Source of the DNA: Domibacillus iocasae | GTDB taxonomy: Bacteria > Bacillota > Bacilli > Bacillales > Domibacillaceae | Reading direction: 5' to 3' | Assembly: GCF_001750285.1 (NCBI RefSeq) | Contig: NZ_MAMP01000002.1 | Location: forward strand, 1-64,000 | Length of the DNA: 64,000 nt | Shown: one piece after another, positions 34,528 through 43,010 of the stretch | Position numbering within the stretch: position 1 is the first letter of the stretch | How the letters are laid out: the number at the start of each line of letters is the position of its first letter | Program-made: the position numbers and the translations under genes | Notes under the pieces: generated by a model | What the model was told of the DNA's origin: nothing | What the model saw: the letters and a program-made list of their open reading frames with translations, nothing else | Databases searched by the model: none

Positions 34528-35463
34528 TTACATTATTTTTCTGACTTCAACCGGAATCAACAGTTCTTCAATCTTTTCCCGGTGAATTTCGTACTGCGGC
34601 GGCAGCTTCAAGCTTTCGCCCATGTGCTCCGGTGCTTCGTCAATAGAAAATCCTGGAGTATCTGTGGCGATTTCAAACAAGATATGACCGTGCTCCCGAA
34701 AATAAATGGCGTTAAAGTATTGGCGGTCGGTAACCTGTGTCACTCCGTAGCCTTCGTTTGCGACGAGTTTTTGCCATTCGAGCTGATCATCGTCGTCTTT
34801 TGCACGCCAGGCAATATGGTGAACGGTACCGGCACCCATTTGACCACGTCCGGATGATGTTGTTTTCACATCAATCACGTTGCCGATCTCCCCTGCAGCA
34901 CGGAACCGGATCAAGCCGCCCTCTTCAGCAACCCGCTCCAACCCCATCACGTGTTGAAGCAACCAGGCTGTTTTTTCCGGCTGCGCAGAAAATAAAACCG
35001 CGCCGCCAAAACCTTTAATCGCAACATCCGGCGTCACACCGTTAAATGCCCAGCTGTTTTGTCGGCCTTCTTCCCGTTCTACCATTTCAAGCTGGAGCCC
35101 ATGTGGATCGCCAAACGCCAAATATTGCTCGCCGAACCGTTCTTGTTTTGAAAAAGGAATGGAAAAAGAATGAAGCCGCTTTTCCCAGAAAGAAAGCGCA
35201 CCAGCCGGTACCACATAGGTTGTTACACCGACCTGTCCATCCCCGATCATGCCTCTTTGTGCGCCAGGCCATGGAAAAAATGTGATGATGGTTCCCGGAC
35301 TCCCCGCTTTGTCACCAAAGTACAGATGATACGTACCGGGGTCATCAAAATTAACCGTTTTTTTTACTAAACGCAAGCCGAGAACCGCTGCGTAAAAATC
35401 AACGTTTTCCTGTGGATCACCAACGATCGCCGTAATATGATGGATACCTGCTGTTTGCTTCAT
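34528..35463 (-). CDS. mhqO: Ring-cleaving dioxygenase of the glyoxalase family (MhqO-like)
   Basis: A 311-residue protein made of two vicinal-oxygen-chelate modules. It begins GIHHITAIVGDPQENVDFY with a metal-ligand histidine and has the second module from FGGAVLFSAQPEKTAW, with histidine in TVHHIAWRAKDD and glutamate in HILFEIATDTPGF. This matches MhqO/MhqA hydroquinone-specific dioxygenases of Bacillus, which remove toxic quinols. It is 16 nt downstream of the DoxX gene, in one operon behind two MhqR-like boxes. Confidence 0.88.
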   Translation of the reverse strand: MKQTAGIHHITAIVGDPQENVDFYAAVLGLRLVKKTVNFDDPGTYHLYFGDKAGSPGTIITFFPWPGAQRGMIGDGQVGVTTYVVPAGALSFWEKRLHSFSIPFSKQERFGEQYLAFGDPHGLQLEMVEREEGRQNSWAFNGVTPDVAIKGFGGAVLFSAQPEKTAWLLQHVMGLERVAEEGGLIRFRAAGEIGNVIDVKTTSSGRGQMGAGTVHHIAWRAKDDDDQLEWQKLVANEGYGVTQVTDRQYFNAIYFREHGHILFEIATDTPGFSIDEAPEHMGESLKLPPQYEIHREKIEELLIPVEVRKIM

Positions 35464-35479
35464 GTTTCTCCCTCCTTTT

Positions 35480-35878
35480 TTACCCTAATAGTGCATCAAG
35501 TGCATAACGGCCAGGACCAGTTAATGCGACCCCTAATGCCACTGCCAGCAAGATCAAATTATACTCATAACCATTTTGCGTGCTCCAAAATCCATTTGGT
35601 CCGTGAACTTTTACAATCGCAATAATCATCGTTCCTGCAATCAGAATGCCGGCAAGCGGCGTCAGTAAACCAAGTGCAAATAACGCGCCACCTACAAATT
35701 CCGCAAGACCCGCCAAAAGCGCCACCGTGTAGCCGGGCTTCATGCCGATCGAATCAAACCAGCCGCCTGTTCCTTTCAAGCCATAGCCGCCAAACCATCC
35801 AAATAATTTTTGGGCACCGTGACCGACAAACGCTAAACCAATGACCAACCGAATAAGTAACAAACCTGCATCTAACAT
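35480..35878 (-). CDS. mhqP: DoxX-family membrane protein (MhqP/CatD-like)
   Basis: A 132-residue membrane protein with four helices and the DoxX pattern [26 protein letters not shown]. In Bacillus the DoxX proteins MhqP and CatD are coexpressed with ring-cleaving dioxygenases and protect against quinones, catechol and thiol stress. It is the first gene of the operon and has an AGGAGGAA ribosome binding site. Confidence 0.88.
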   Translation of the reverse strand: MLDAGLLLIRLVIGLAFVGHGAQKLFGWFGGYGLKGTGGWFDSIGMKPGYTVALLAGLAEFVGGALFALGLLTPLAGILIAGTMIIAIVKVHGPNGFWSTQNGYEYNLILLAVALGVALTGPGRYALDALLG

Positions 35879-35900
35879 GTATTCTTCCTCCTAATGATTT

Positions 35901-35918
35901 TATCTTGAATTCGAGATA
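35901..35918. promoter_or_regulatory. MhqR-like operator 1
   Basis: TATCTTGAATTCGAGATA, an imperfect palindrome matching the Bacillus MhqR box pattern ATCTcgaatTCgAGAT, about 25 bp upstream of the DoxX start. Confidence 0.75.
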
Positions 35919-35965
35919 TATAATTAAAAAAAGACGATTACTTTTTTGAATTTATTCCAGGTATT

Positions 35966-35983
35966 TATCTTGAATTCGAGATA
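35966..35983. promoter_or_regulatory. MhqR-like operator 2
   Basis: An exact second copy of TATCTTGAATTCGAGATA, 65 bp centre to centre from the first. The rest of the interval to 36240 is AT-rich with small palindromes and no gene. Confidence 0.75.
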
Positions 35984-36240
35984 ATAATATCAGCTTTTCA
36001 TAAAGTCGTCAACCTGTTTCCTTATATTTTTTATAAATAGGATAAAGAAACAGGTTGAACTCAAAACTTATTCAATTGTCGGGTCATACTTGTTTATTTT
36101 CTAAAATTTGCTCTCATTAATTAACCGGTCTTCTTCCAAGTAATTAACGGTCGAAATGATAACCGTGACGGTTGAAATAAAATTATTTCGATCGTCATCA
36201 CAAATAAATCGACTGTTAACTTCATTCATTCGATCATTAA

Positions 36241-36273
36241 AAAGCGGCTGGTGAACAATTCACCAGCCGCTTT
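36241..36273. terminator. Terminator of the thiolase gene
   Basis: A 15-bp perfect stem (36241-36255 with 36259-36273) with a 3-nt loop and A/T runs on both sides. Confidence 0.9.
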
Positions 36274-36274
36274 T

Positions 36275-37459
36275 TTATCCTTTTACTTCAATCATTACCG
36301 CATCGCCCTGTCCGCTTCCTGAACAGATCGCGGCAATCCCGATGCCGCCGCCGCGGCGGCGCAGTTCATATGCGAGTGTGAGAATGATGCGCGCACCGCT
36401 CGCACCAATGGGATGGCCAAGCGCGACTGCGCCGCCATTGACGTTTACTTTTTCCGGTTCAATGCCGGCAATTTTGTTGCTGGCCAGCGCGACTGCCGCA
36501 AATGCTTCGTTAATTTCAAATAAATCAATGTCGCCCAATGATTTGCCTGTTTTCTTTAAGATTTCATTAATAACGAGACCCGGTGTTTGCGGGAATTTCT
36601 CTGCTTCGACTGCGATTTCAGCATGTCCAATGACTGTGGCAAGAACAGCCTTTCCTTCTTTTCCAGCTCTTTCATCGCTCATCAATACAAGAGCTGCGGC
36701 ACCATCATTGATTCCGGGTGCGTTACCCGCTGTAATGGTGCCGTCTTTCCCGAATGCTGGAAGGAGTTTCGTGAGCATGTCTTTTGTTGTGTCTTTACGT
36801 GGTGCTTCATCTGTATCAATAATGATTGGACTTCCTTTTCGCTGTGGTACTTCCACAGGCACGATCTCTTCCGCTAGTGTGCCGTTTTCAATCGCTGCAA
36901 TGGCACGTTCATGGCTGCGGACTGCCCAATCATCCTGCGCCTCGCGGGACAATTCTAATTCTTTCGCTGTGGTATTTCCATAGTTGCCCATGTGCACACC
37001 GGTAAAACTGCACGATAAGCCGTCATGAATCATTAAATCAACCATCGGTACGTCACCCATCCGCGCGCCCCATCGTGCTTTAAACACTGCATACGGCACG
37101 TTCGACATCGATTCCATGCCGCCGGCCAAGATTATTTCTTCATCACCGGCGCGGATAATCTGATCAGCCATTGTTACGCTGCGAAGACCGGACGCACACA
37201 CTTTATTTATCGTTTCAGTTTTTATTTCCCAGGGAATACCGGCCTCGCGTGCTGCCTGGCGTGAAGGAATTTGTCCCTGACCCGCCTGCAGTACATTGCC
37301 GAACAGGACTTCATCCAGCTCTTCTGATTTAACATCTGCCCTCTTCAGTGCTTCTTTCATCGCAATACCGCCGAGTTGTGAAGCCGTTAATGATGCAAGA
37401 GAACCGCCGAATTTTCCAAACGGCGTACGCGCCCCTTCAATAATTACTGTCTTTACCAT
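36275..37459 (-). CDS. Acetyl-CoA C-acetyltransferase (thiolase)
   Basis: A 394-residue thiolase that condenses or cleaves acetoacetyl-CoA. The nucleophilic Cys88 is in [12 protein letters not shown]. The second active-site pair lies in [13 protein letters not shown] (His) and [12 protein letters not shown] (Cys) near the C-terminus. Sequence style is that of the biosynthetic/acetoacetate group (AtoB, MmgA). It sits 48 nt downstream of a decayed 3-oxoacid CoA-transferase subunit gene, which suggests that the original operon degraded acetoacetate. Confidence 0.93.
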   Translation of the reverse strand: MVKTVIIEGARTPFGKFGGSLASLTASQLGGIAMKEALKRADVKSEELDEVLFGNVLQAGQGQIPSRQAAREAGIPWEIKTETINKVCASGLRSVTMADQIIRAGDEEIILAGGMESMSNVPYAVFKARWGARMGDVPMVDLMIHDGLSCSFTGVHMGNYGNTTAKELELSREAQDDWAVRSHERAIAAIENGTLAEEIVPVEVPQRKGSPIIIDTDEAPRKDTTKDMLTKLLPAFGKDGTITAGNAPGINDGAAALVLMSDERAGKEGKAVLATVIGHAEIAVEAEKFPQTPGLVINEILKKTGKSLGDIDLFEINEAFAAVALASNKIAGIEPEKVNVNGGAVALGHPIGASGARIILTLAYELRRRGGGIGIAAICSGSGQGDAVMIEVKG

Positions 37460-37507
37460 TTAATTCACCTCTGAAAGTTTCGGCATCACTGTAAAAGCCG
37501 TCTCTGT

Positions 37508-37717
37508 TTACTCTTTGACTTCATCTCTTTCAATGTACTTATTTGCCAAAAGGAGCCCAAGCTCCCAGTCATCTAAGCCGTAATTGTTGCTGTAAATCGT
37601 TAAGCCTTTCATTCCCTGCTCACGAAATGCTTCTATTGCTTTTTTCAGAATTCCGCATAATTCTAATCCGCCAACAACAATCGATTCTTCATCTTAATCG
37701 ATTGAAACCGTTACCAT
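37508..37717 (-). pseudogene. 3-oxoacid CoA-transferase subunit A remnant (scoA/atoD)
   Basis: The frame reads VTVSID, then an in-frame TAA, then DEESIVVGGLELCGILKKAI, EAFREQGMKGLTIYSNNYGL, DDWELGLLLANKYIERDEVKE and stop. This is the N-terminal third of succinyl/acetoacetyl-CoA transferase subunit A (compare GGFGLCGIPE, LTVVSNNCGVDDWGLGLLL). The catalytic subunit B is absent. Between it and 37913 I see nothing supportable. Confidence 0.8.
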
Positions 37718-37912
37718 AAATAAGATCATTCCTTTACTCAAAATACATTCCCCTCCTTTATTCGTTTCGTTATGTAAGAGTTTACATTCTAATTTTCTAT
37801 AAGTAAAATACTTATAGAGAAGCCTCCATGTCAGCGCTATTGTTCTCCCGGGGGATATTTGCAGATGCTCAATGAAAAGACCGCTTTTTCATCGTAAAAA
37901 GCGGTCCGGTTT

Positions 37913-38269
37913 CTACTTTTCATATTGTTCGTAAAGCCCATCAAGCACTTGATCAACGACATTTTGAATTTCACTTGCAAAGTTAATGAAAATGAACTGC
38001 ATTGCTTCTGCTTCCTCCATAAACCGCTCACCGTCTGCTCCGTGTACGCTGAAAAATGGGACGTTAAAATAAACGTCAATTTCTTCATTTCCGTCCCCTT
38101 CATTAAAGCCTTTGACGATAAAATAAATATCCAGGTCCCCAACATGTTCCTGCTCCCGGTCTTTAAAACTGACCGTCATCCGGTACGTGCTGTTGTGCTG
38201 TCCCTGTTCGATGGCTGTTTCGATCGCATCTTTTTCTACAACTGGTTTAATTCCGCTCGCTGAAAGCAT
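37913..38269 (-). CDS. Conserved-looking hypothetical protein downstream of rpiA
   Basis: A 118-residue acidic soluble protein, with MLSASGIKPVVEKDAIETAI at the start and IQNVVDQVLDGLYEQYEK at the end, predicted alpha/beta. I recognise no family. GAGGATGG lies inside the end of rpiA, and the ATG is 2 nt after the rpiA stop, so it is translated from the same operon (ykvR, rpiA, this gene). Codon use and spacing argue for a real gene. No clear terminator was seen after it. Confidence 0.75.
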   Translation of the reverse strand: MLSASGIKPVVEKDAIETAIEQGQHNSTYRMTVSFKDREQEHVGDLDIYFIVKGFNEGDGNEEIDVYFNVPFFSVHGADGERFMEEAEAMQFIFINFASEIQNVVDQVLDGLYEQYEK

Positions 38270-38271
38270 TT

Positions 38272-38955
38272 TTATCCATCCTCATTTCTTTTTTGAATAA
38301 CCGCTTCCTGTTTTTGATCGACTGTGATTAACAGGTCCACCAAACCTATAAACAGCCCATTTTCCACAATGCCTGGGATTAGATTAAGGTTCAGTTCCAG
38401 CTTCTCAGGTGACGATATCGCCGCAAAATCACAATCAAAAATATAGTTACCATTATCTGTAACAAATGGTTTTCCTTCGTTCATCCGCAGTTTTGGCACT
38501 CCTCCGATAGACTGTATTTTCTTCCCGGTCAATGGATACCCGAAAATTTCGACTTCAACCGGGATAGGGAACCGACCGAGTTGTTTTACCATTTTAGAAG
38601 AGTCCGCAACGATGATAAATTCCTGAGCAGAAGAAGCGATGATTTTCTCCCGGAGCAAAGCCCCTCCCCCACCTTTGATTAGATTGAATGCAGCATCGAC
38701 TTCATCGGCACCATCGATGGCCACATCAATGACATCAATATCGGCCAGATTCACAAGCGGAATGCCGCATTCCTTCGCCAGCTGTTCCGTTTGAATCGAT
38801 GTCGCGACCGCTGTAATGGATAGGCCATCTTTGACTCGTTCACCGATTTTTTTAATCGTATAGAGTACAGTCGATCCCGTCCCAAGTCCAACAACCATGC
38901 CATCTTTAACAAACTCTGCTGCTTTTTCCCCGGCGACCTGCTTCTCGTTTTTCAT
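38272..38955 (-). CDS. rpiA: Ribose-5-phosphate isomerase A
   Basis: A 227-residue enzyme of the pentose phosphate pathway that interconverts ribose 5-phosphate and ribulose 5-phosphate. Family segments are VGLGTGSTVLYTI (phosphate binding), IDVAIDGADEVD, LIKGGGGALLREKIIA with the active-site lysine and glutamate region, and VADSSKMV. The length is typical. It overlaps the end of the ykvR-like gene by 4 nt (ATGA) and is followed 2 nt later by a gene of unknown function. Confidence 0.95.
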   Translation of the reverse strand: MKNEKQVAGEKAAEFVKDGMVVGLGTGSTVLYTIKKIGERVKDGLSITAVATSIQTEQLAKECGIPLVNLADIDVIDVAIDGADEVDAAFNLIKGGGGALLREKIIASSAQEFIIVADSSKMVKQLGRFPIPVEVEIFGYPLTGKKIQSIGGVPKLRMNEGKPFVTDNGNYIFDCDFAAISSPEKLELNLNLIPGIVENGLFIGLVDLLITVDQKQEAVIQKRNEDG

Positions 38956-39254
38956 CGCCCAATCAATTCCAGACTGAAATCACCTACTGCCCCTTCTTCA
39001 TACAAGTTGGTCACAGACGTGGAGTATGCATGAATTGTCGCGGGAAAGTCTAGATTTTTTTCCGGTACCTTCACCTGAAAATCCATTTCATAAAGAAGCG
39101 TTGTAATATCATGATACGCTTCATTGGTCACTTTAAATTGAAGCTTAATTTTCGGTACAGATTTGCCTGTTTCTTTATGGATGATCGTTTCTTCATGGTA
39201 ATCTGTTACCTGGATCGGTGTATCATTTAGAATAACGGTTTGCACCATTTTCAT
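38952..39254 (-). CDS. ykvR: DUF3219 protein (YkvR-like)
   Basis: A 100-residue protein with the pattern NEAYHDITTLLYEMDFQVKVPE followed by YSTSVTNLYEEGAVGDF, matching the DUF3219/YkvR family of Bacillus, of unknown function. It has a beta-rich, soluble profile. Either ATG at 39254 or 39248 could start it; TGGAGC lies upstream. It is the first gene of the operon with rpiA, to which it is coupled by a 4-nt overlap. Confidence 0.85.
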   Translation of the reverse strand: MKMVQTVILNDTPIQVTDYHEETIIHKETGKSVPKIKLQFKVTNEAYHDITTLLYEMDFQVKVPEKNLDFPATIHAYSTSVTNLYEEGAVGDFSLELIGR

Positions 39255-39324
39255 TCAGCTCCATTCTTTTATTTGTTTTAGAGCAATTATATCTTTATTT
39301 TCTCATACATCAATTATTTTAACC

Positions 39325-39358
39325 TGCAAAAATAAACCGGAGACCTCTTAAGATCTCC
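39325..39358 (-). terminator. Terminator of the MocR-type regulator gene
   Basis: An 8-bp stem with one G-U pair (39339-39346 with 39351-39358), followed on the minus strand by TTTATTTTTGC. Confidence 0.65.
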
Positions 39359-39380
39359 AGCTTTCTGGTTAAGTTATGCT

Positions 39381-40814
39381 TCAACGGCTGGCGGCCAGCG
39401 CTGCCGCAAATCTGGCAATGCCTTCATTGATCACATCCGTCTCTTCCCGGCCAAATGTGAACCGGATATATCCTTTTTGTGAACCAAAGACACTGCCCGG
39501 TACAAATGAAACGCCGCGCTTCATTGATTCTTCGAGCAGCTGCTGCTCATTGACAGGCTGTTTTAATCGGCACCAAACATGAATGCCGCCTTCAGGGACA
39601 AAATAGTCAACGTCCTTTTTTAAAAAGCGATCAAAACTTGCAACAATCGCATCACGCCGCTCTTTTAATTCTTTGCGGATCATGTGAATATGGTTGTTAA
39701 ATGATGCAGATTTTAAAAATTCATTGGCGGCCCATTGCGGGAAAATACTATGCCCGAAATCCACCTGCTGTTTTGCATCAGCCAGTCGTTCAATGACATT
39801 GGACGGACCGATGACCCAGCCGATCCGAAGTCCTGAAGCGATGATTTTTGACAGCGAACTTATGTACAAAACATTTCCGTTTTCGTCCATTGATTTAAGC
39901 ATGCTGCTTACTTCTCCATTAAATGACGTCAGAGAATATGGGTCATCTTCAATAATTGGTATCCCAAGATTTGATGAAATTTCAAGCATTCGTTTTCTGC
40001 GGACCAGGCTCATTTTCACTCCAGTCGGATTTTGATAGTCCGGATTTAAAAACAGCATGCGAATACGGTGCTTTTTATGGAATTCGATTACATCATCCGG
40101 ATTGACGCCATCCTCATCGACCGGCAAAAGCAGTGTCTTTAAGCCGGCAGACTGAAAGACCGGCAGTGAATAGCAGTACGATGGATCTTCAATAGCGATC
40201 GTGTCACCCGGTTTCAGCAGGCATTGAATAATAAGATGCAGCGCCTGCTGGGCACCGGACGTAATCAAAATCGAATCCGCTGACACATGAATATTTTTAT
40301 ATTGATGCACATGTTTCGTAATGGTTTCCCGCAGCGCCTCGTTTCCATGCGGATGATCATAGCCGAGATGATCCAAAAACGGTATATCCGCCATGATCGA
40401 TTGAAACTGTTTATGCGGTAAAAGAGCGGGTGCGAGTTCACCGCTTGATAAATTAATGACGTGCTGATTTTGGTTTTCGCTTCGAATACGCTGCACAAGC
40501 GGCAAATTCGGCAAAAAGGAGCCATCTTCCATGTAACGGCCCCAATTCGGTATGCGCTTATGTGAAATGCCCCAAATATCGGTGCTGACGCGCGTGCCGC
40601 TCCCTTTTCTCCGCTCAACAATTCCGAGCGATTGCAGTTCATCGTATGCTGCTACAATTGTGCTTCGGTTAACGCCTAGCTCTTTTGCCAGCAGCCGTTC
40701 CGACGGCAGCACGCTTTCCGGCGAAAACAGACCGGTGGAAATTCCATTTTCAATGTAATCTGCAATTTGCTTATACACCGCTTTTTTCGCGGTCCGATCA
40801 GGCTTCCACTCCAT
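39381..40814 (-). CDS. MocR-family regulator (GntR domain fused to aminotransferase)
   Basis: A fusion protein of about 477 residues. The N-terminal GntR winged helix (about 5-75) contains VLPSERLLAKELGVNRSTIVAAYDEL. The C-terminal fold-type I aminotransferase-like domain has the pyridoxal phosphate lysine in SSLSKIIASGLRIGWVIG. MocR/PdxR proteins sense pyridoxal phosphate or amino-acid adducts. The target is unknown here. The ATG at 40814 is best placed relative to AAGAAGG. It is directly downstream of a small membrane protein gene, probably cotranscribed. Confidence 0.9.
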   Translation of the reverse strand: MEWKPDRTAKKAVYKQIADYIENGISTGLFSPESVLPSERLLAKELGVNRSTIVAAYDELQSLGIVERRKGSGTRVSTDIWGISHKRIPNWGRYMEDGSFLPNLPLVQRIRSENQNQHVINLSSGELAPALLPHKQFQSIMADIPFLDHLGYDHPHGNEALRETITKHVHQYKNIHVSADSILITSGAQQALHLIIQCLLKPGDTIAIEDPSYCYSLPVFQSAGLKTLLLPVDEDGVNPDDVIEFHKKHRIRMLFLNPDYQNPTGVKMSLVRRKRMLEISSNLGIPIIEDDPYSLTSFNGEVSSMLKSMDENGNVLYISSLSKIIASGLRIGWVIGPSNVIERLADAKQQVDFGHSIFPQWAANEFLKSASFNNHIHMIRKELKERRDAIVASFDRFLKKDVDYFVPEGGIHVWCRLKQPVNEQQLLEESMKRGVSFVPGSVFGSQKGYIRFTFGREETDVINEGIARFAAALAASR

Positions 40815-40829
40815 TTTCATCACCTTCTT

Positions 40830-41027
40830 TTACGATGTAGCCGCCACGATAAACCACACTGTGCCAACCGCAAGCAGAAAAAACGTAATAACATAAATAA
40901 TGGTTAAATTCATCGTGTTCCGCTTCGTCGACTCTCCGTATTTTGTATCCTCACTTTTCATGACAAACAGCGTACCAGCCACCGCGCAGAGCAGTATAAG
41001 CACCACAAGCCCAATTACAAAATTCAT
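40830..41027 (-). CDS. Small membrane protein (65 aa)
   Basis: A protein with two hydrophobic helices (about 3-22 and 40-62) joined by a charged loop with KSEDTKYGESTKRN. No family is recognised. The ATG at 41027 follows GGAGGGG by 7 nt, so it is chosen over the upstream in-frame ATG at 41042. It ends 15 nt before the MocR-type gene, suggesting one transcript, and it could be the regulator's target or partner. Confidence 0.75.
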   Translation of the reverse strand: MNFVIGLVVLILLCAVAGTLFVMKSEDTKYGESTKRNTMNLTIIYVITFFLLAVGTVWFIVAATS

Positions 41028-41133
41028 CCAGGTCCCCTCCAATTCCTCATTATTTCCTCATCCTTTAATCATAAAAAAGATCCTTAAAAAAGGACCATCC
41101 AATTCCACTCTATTTTACTCATCCAATCAAAAA

Positions 41134-41165
41134 AACCCTCTCCTTTATCTTAACAGGAAAGGGTT
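41134..41165 (-). terminator. Terminator of the ABC exporter gene
   Basis: An 11-bp stem with one G-U pair (41134-41144 with 41155-41165), followed on the minus strand by a run of T. Confidence 0.8.
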
Positions 41166-41174
41166 CTTGAAATA

Positions 41175-42893
41175 TTACAGATTTCCGAACTGTGCTTCGT
41201 GCAGGCGGCGGTAATGGCCGTTTTGCTCCAACAGCTCATAGTGGCTGCCCTGCTCTTCAATGCCTGAGGGCGTCACAACAATAATCCGGTCCGCGTGCTT
41301 AATCGTTGCCAGCCTATGGGCAATAACAAGCGTTGTCCGTCCAACGGAAAGCTCTGCCAGCGCCTGTTGAATGGCAAGCTCTGTTTCCGTATCAAGTGCG
41401 GACGTTGCTTCATCTAAAATAAGAATCGGTGGATTTTTGAGGAAAATACGCGCAATGGCAAGACGCTGCTTTTGCCCACCGGACAGCTTTACACCGCGCT
41501 CGCCAATAACTGTTTCAAGTCCATCTGGAAGAGCCGCGACAAATTCCTCAAGACGCGCGCGCTTTAATGCGTCCATAATGGCTTCATCCGATGCGCCGAG
41601 ATCACCGTATAAAATATTTTCCCGAATCGTTCCCGAAAAAAGGAATACATCCTGTTGAACGATACCGATCTGGCGTCTGAGAGAAGCAAGTGTCATATTT
41701 TTTGTATCGATTCCGTCAATCGAAATATAGCCTTCGTCTGCATCATAAAAACGCGGCAGCAGACTGCACATCGTCGTTTTTCCAGCACCGGACGGTCCAA
41801 CAAACGCTACCGTTTCGCCCGAACGTATCGACAGGCTGATATTTTTCAGCACCGGTTTTTTTCCCTCATATCCGAATGTAACGTTATTGTAGCGAATATT
41901 GCCCTGCACGGCATTCACTTCAATTGCATCCGGGGAATCCGCCACATCCGGCTCTGTATGAAGAAGCTCTATATACCGCTTAAAGCCCGCGATGCCTTTC
42001 GGGTAGCTTTCAATAATCGCATTGATTTTTTCAATCGGTCTGAAGAAAATATTCGACAGCAAAATAAATCCGACGAATTCACCGTACGTCAGCTCGCCCT
42101 GCATGACAAAATAGGTGCCGCAAATAAGGACAAAAAGGGTAACAACCCGCATAAGCATATAACTGATCGACATATTCTGTGCCATGATTTTGTAAGAGAC
42201 AAGCTTCGTCAAACGGAATCTTCCATTGTTTTCTTCAAACTGCTGTTTTTCATGCGTTTCATTGGCGAATGCCTGTACAACGCGAATGCCGCCCATGCTG
42301 TCTTCAATGCGGGCATTAAAGTCTGCAATATCACCGAATAAACGGTGAAACGCGCCGGTCATTTTTTTATTAAAGAACACCGCCAGCCATAAAATGCCCG
42401 GCACAATAATAAACGTTAAAACAGCCAGCTGCCAGTTGATTGTCATCATAATGGCAAATGCACCTGTTAAAGTCATGGCTGCGATAAATAAATCTTCGGG
42501 TCCATGGTGCGCCATCTCGCCGATTTCCATTAAATCGCTTGTCATCCGTGATATAAGATGCCCCGTTTTTGTATTGTCAAAAAAACGAAATGACAGCTTT
42601 TGCACGTGGGCAAATAACTTGCTGCGCATGTCGGTCTCAATGTTAATGCCCAGCATATGCCCCCAGTAGGTTACAACATACTGCAAGCCGGCATTGACCA
42701 CGTAAATGAGCAATAGACCAATACTTGCGGCTAAAATTAAGTTCCAGTTTCCCTCTGGTAAAAGGGTATCAATAAAATAATTTACAACGAGCGGGAAAGC
42801 GAGTTCTAGCAGCCCGGCTAACACCGCGCAAAAAAAGTCCAGGAAAAAAAGCTTCTTATATGGACGGTAATAGGAAAAAAATTGCTTAATCAA
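41175..42893 (-). CDS. ABC exporter, fused membrane and ATPase domains
   Basis: A 572-residue half-transporter of the exporter type, working as a dimer. Six helices (about 15-310) carry the family pattern FRFFDNTKTGHLISRMTSDL. The ATPase domain has Walker A VAFVGPSGAGKTT, signature KLSGGQKQRLAIARI, Walker B ILILDEATSALD and the H-loop VIAHRLATI. The family includes lipid and drug exporters (MsbA/LmrA/BmrA style); the substrate is not deducible. It is downstream of the siderophore ATPase gene, with a 20-bp tandem repeat in between. Confidence 0.92.
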   Translation of the reverse strand: MIKQFFSYYRPYKKLFFLDFFCAVLAGLLELAFPLVVNYFIDTLLPEGNWNLILAASIGLLLIYVVNAGLQYVVTYWGHMLGINIETDMRSKLFAHVQKLSFRFFDNTKTGHLISRMTSDLMEIGEMAHHGPEDLFIAAMTLTGAFAIMMTINWQLAVLTFIIVPGILWLAVFFNKKMTGAFHRLFGDIADFNARIEDSMGGIRVVQAFANETHEKQQFEENNGRFRLTKLVSYKIMAQNMSISYMLMRVVTLFVLICGTYFVMQGELTYGEFVGFILLSNIFFRPIEKINAIIESYPKGIAGFKRYIELLHTEPDVADSPDAIEVNAVQGNIRYNNVTFGYEGKKPVLKNISLSIRSGETVAFVGPSGAGKTTMCSLLPRFYDADEGYISIDGIDTKNMTLASLRRQIGIVQQDVFLFSGTIRENILYGDLGASDEAIMDALKRARLEEFVAALPDGLETVIGERGVKLSGGQKQRLAIARIFLKNPPILILDEATSALDTETELAIQQALAELSVGRTTLVIAHRLATIKHADRIIVVTPSGIEEQGSHYELLEQNGHYRRLHEAQFGNL

Positions 42894-42910
42894 ACGGTCA
42901 CCTGCTTCAT

Positions 42911-43010
42911 TTATTCACGTTTAAAGCTATTCATTCACGCTCAATATAACTTGTTCACGCGTAACGTTCTTTACTCATGTTCAACCTCATTTACTTAAGC
43001 CGAGCACACT
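42911..43010. repeat. Five degenerate 20-bp tandem repeats
   Basis: Units start at 42911, 42931, 42951, 42971 and 42991. The first three share TTCACG at the same phase, the fourth has CTCATG and the fifth is decayed. Consensus is roughly TTATTCACGCTCAA followed by variable AT-rich bases. The period is not a multiple of three and fills nearly the whole space between the two ABC genes. Confidence 0.6.

Noticed and set aside
35984-36240. Small AT-rich palindromes such as GAAATAAAATTATTTC
   Set aside because: They are short, in AT-rich sequence and not tied to any promoter or gene start that I can see.
41655-42341. 228-codon rightward frame inside the ABC exporter gene
   Set aside because: It is antisense to an intact, conserved exporter; composition is that of a shadow frame.
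42911-43010. Possible CRISPR array
   Set aside because: Units are only 20 bp, contiguous without spacers and degenerate, with no cas genes nearby.
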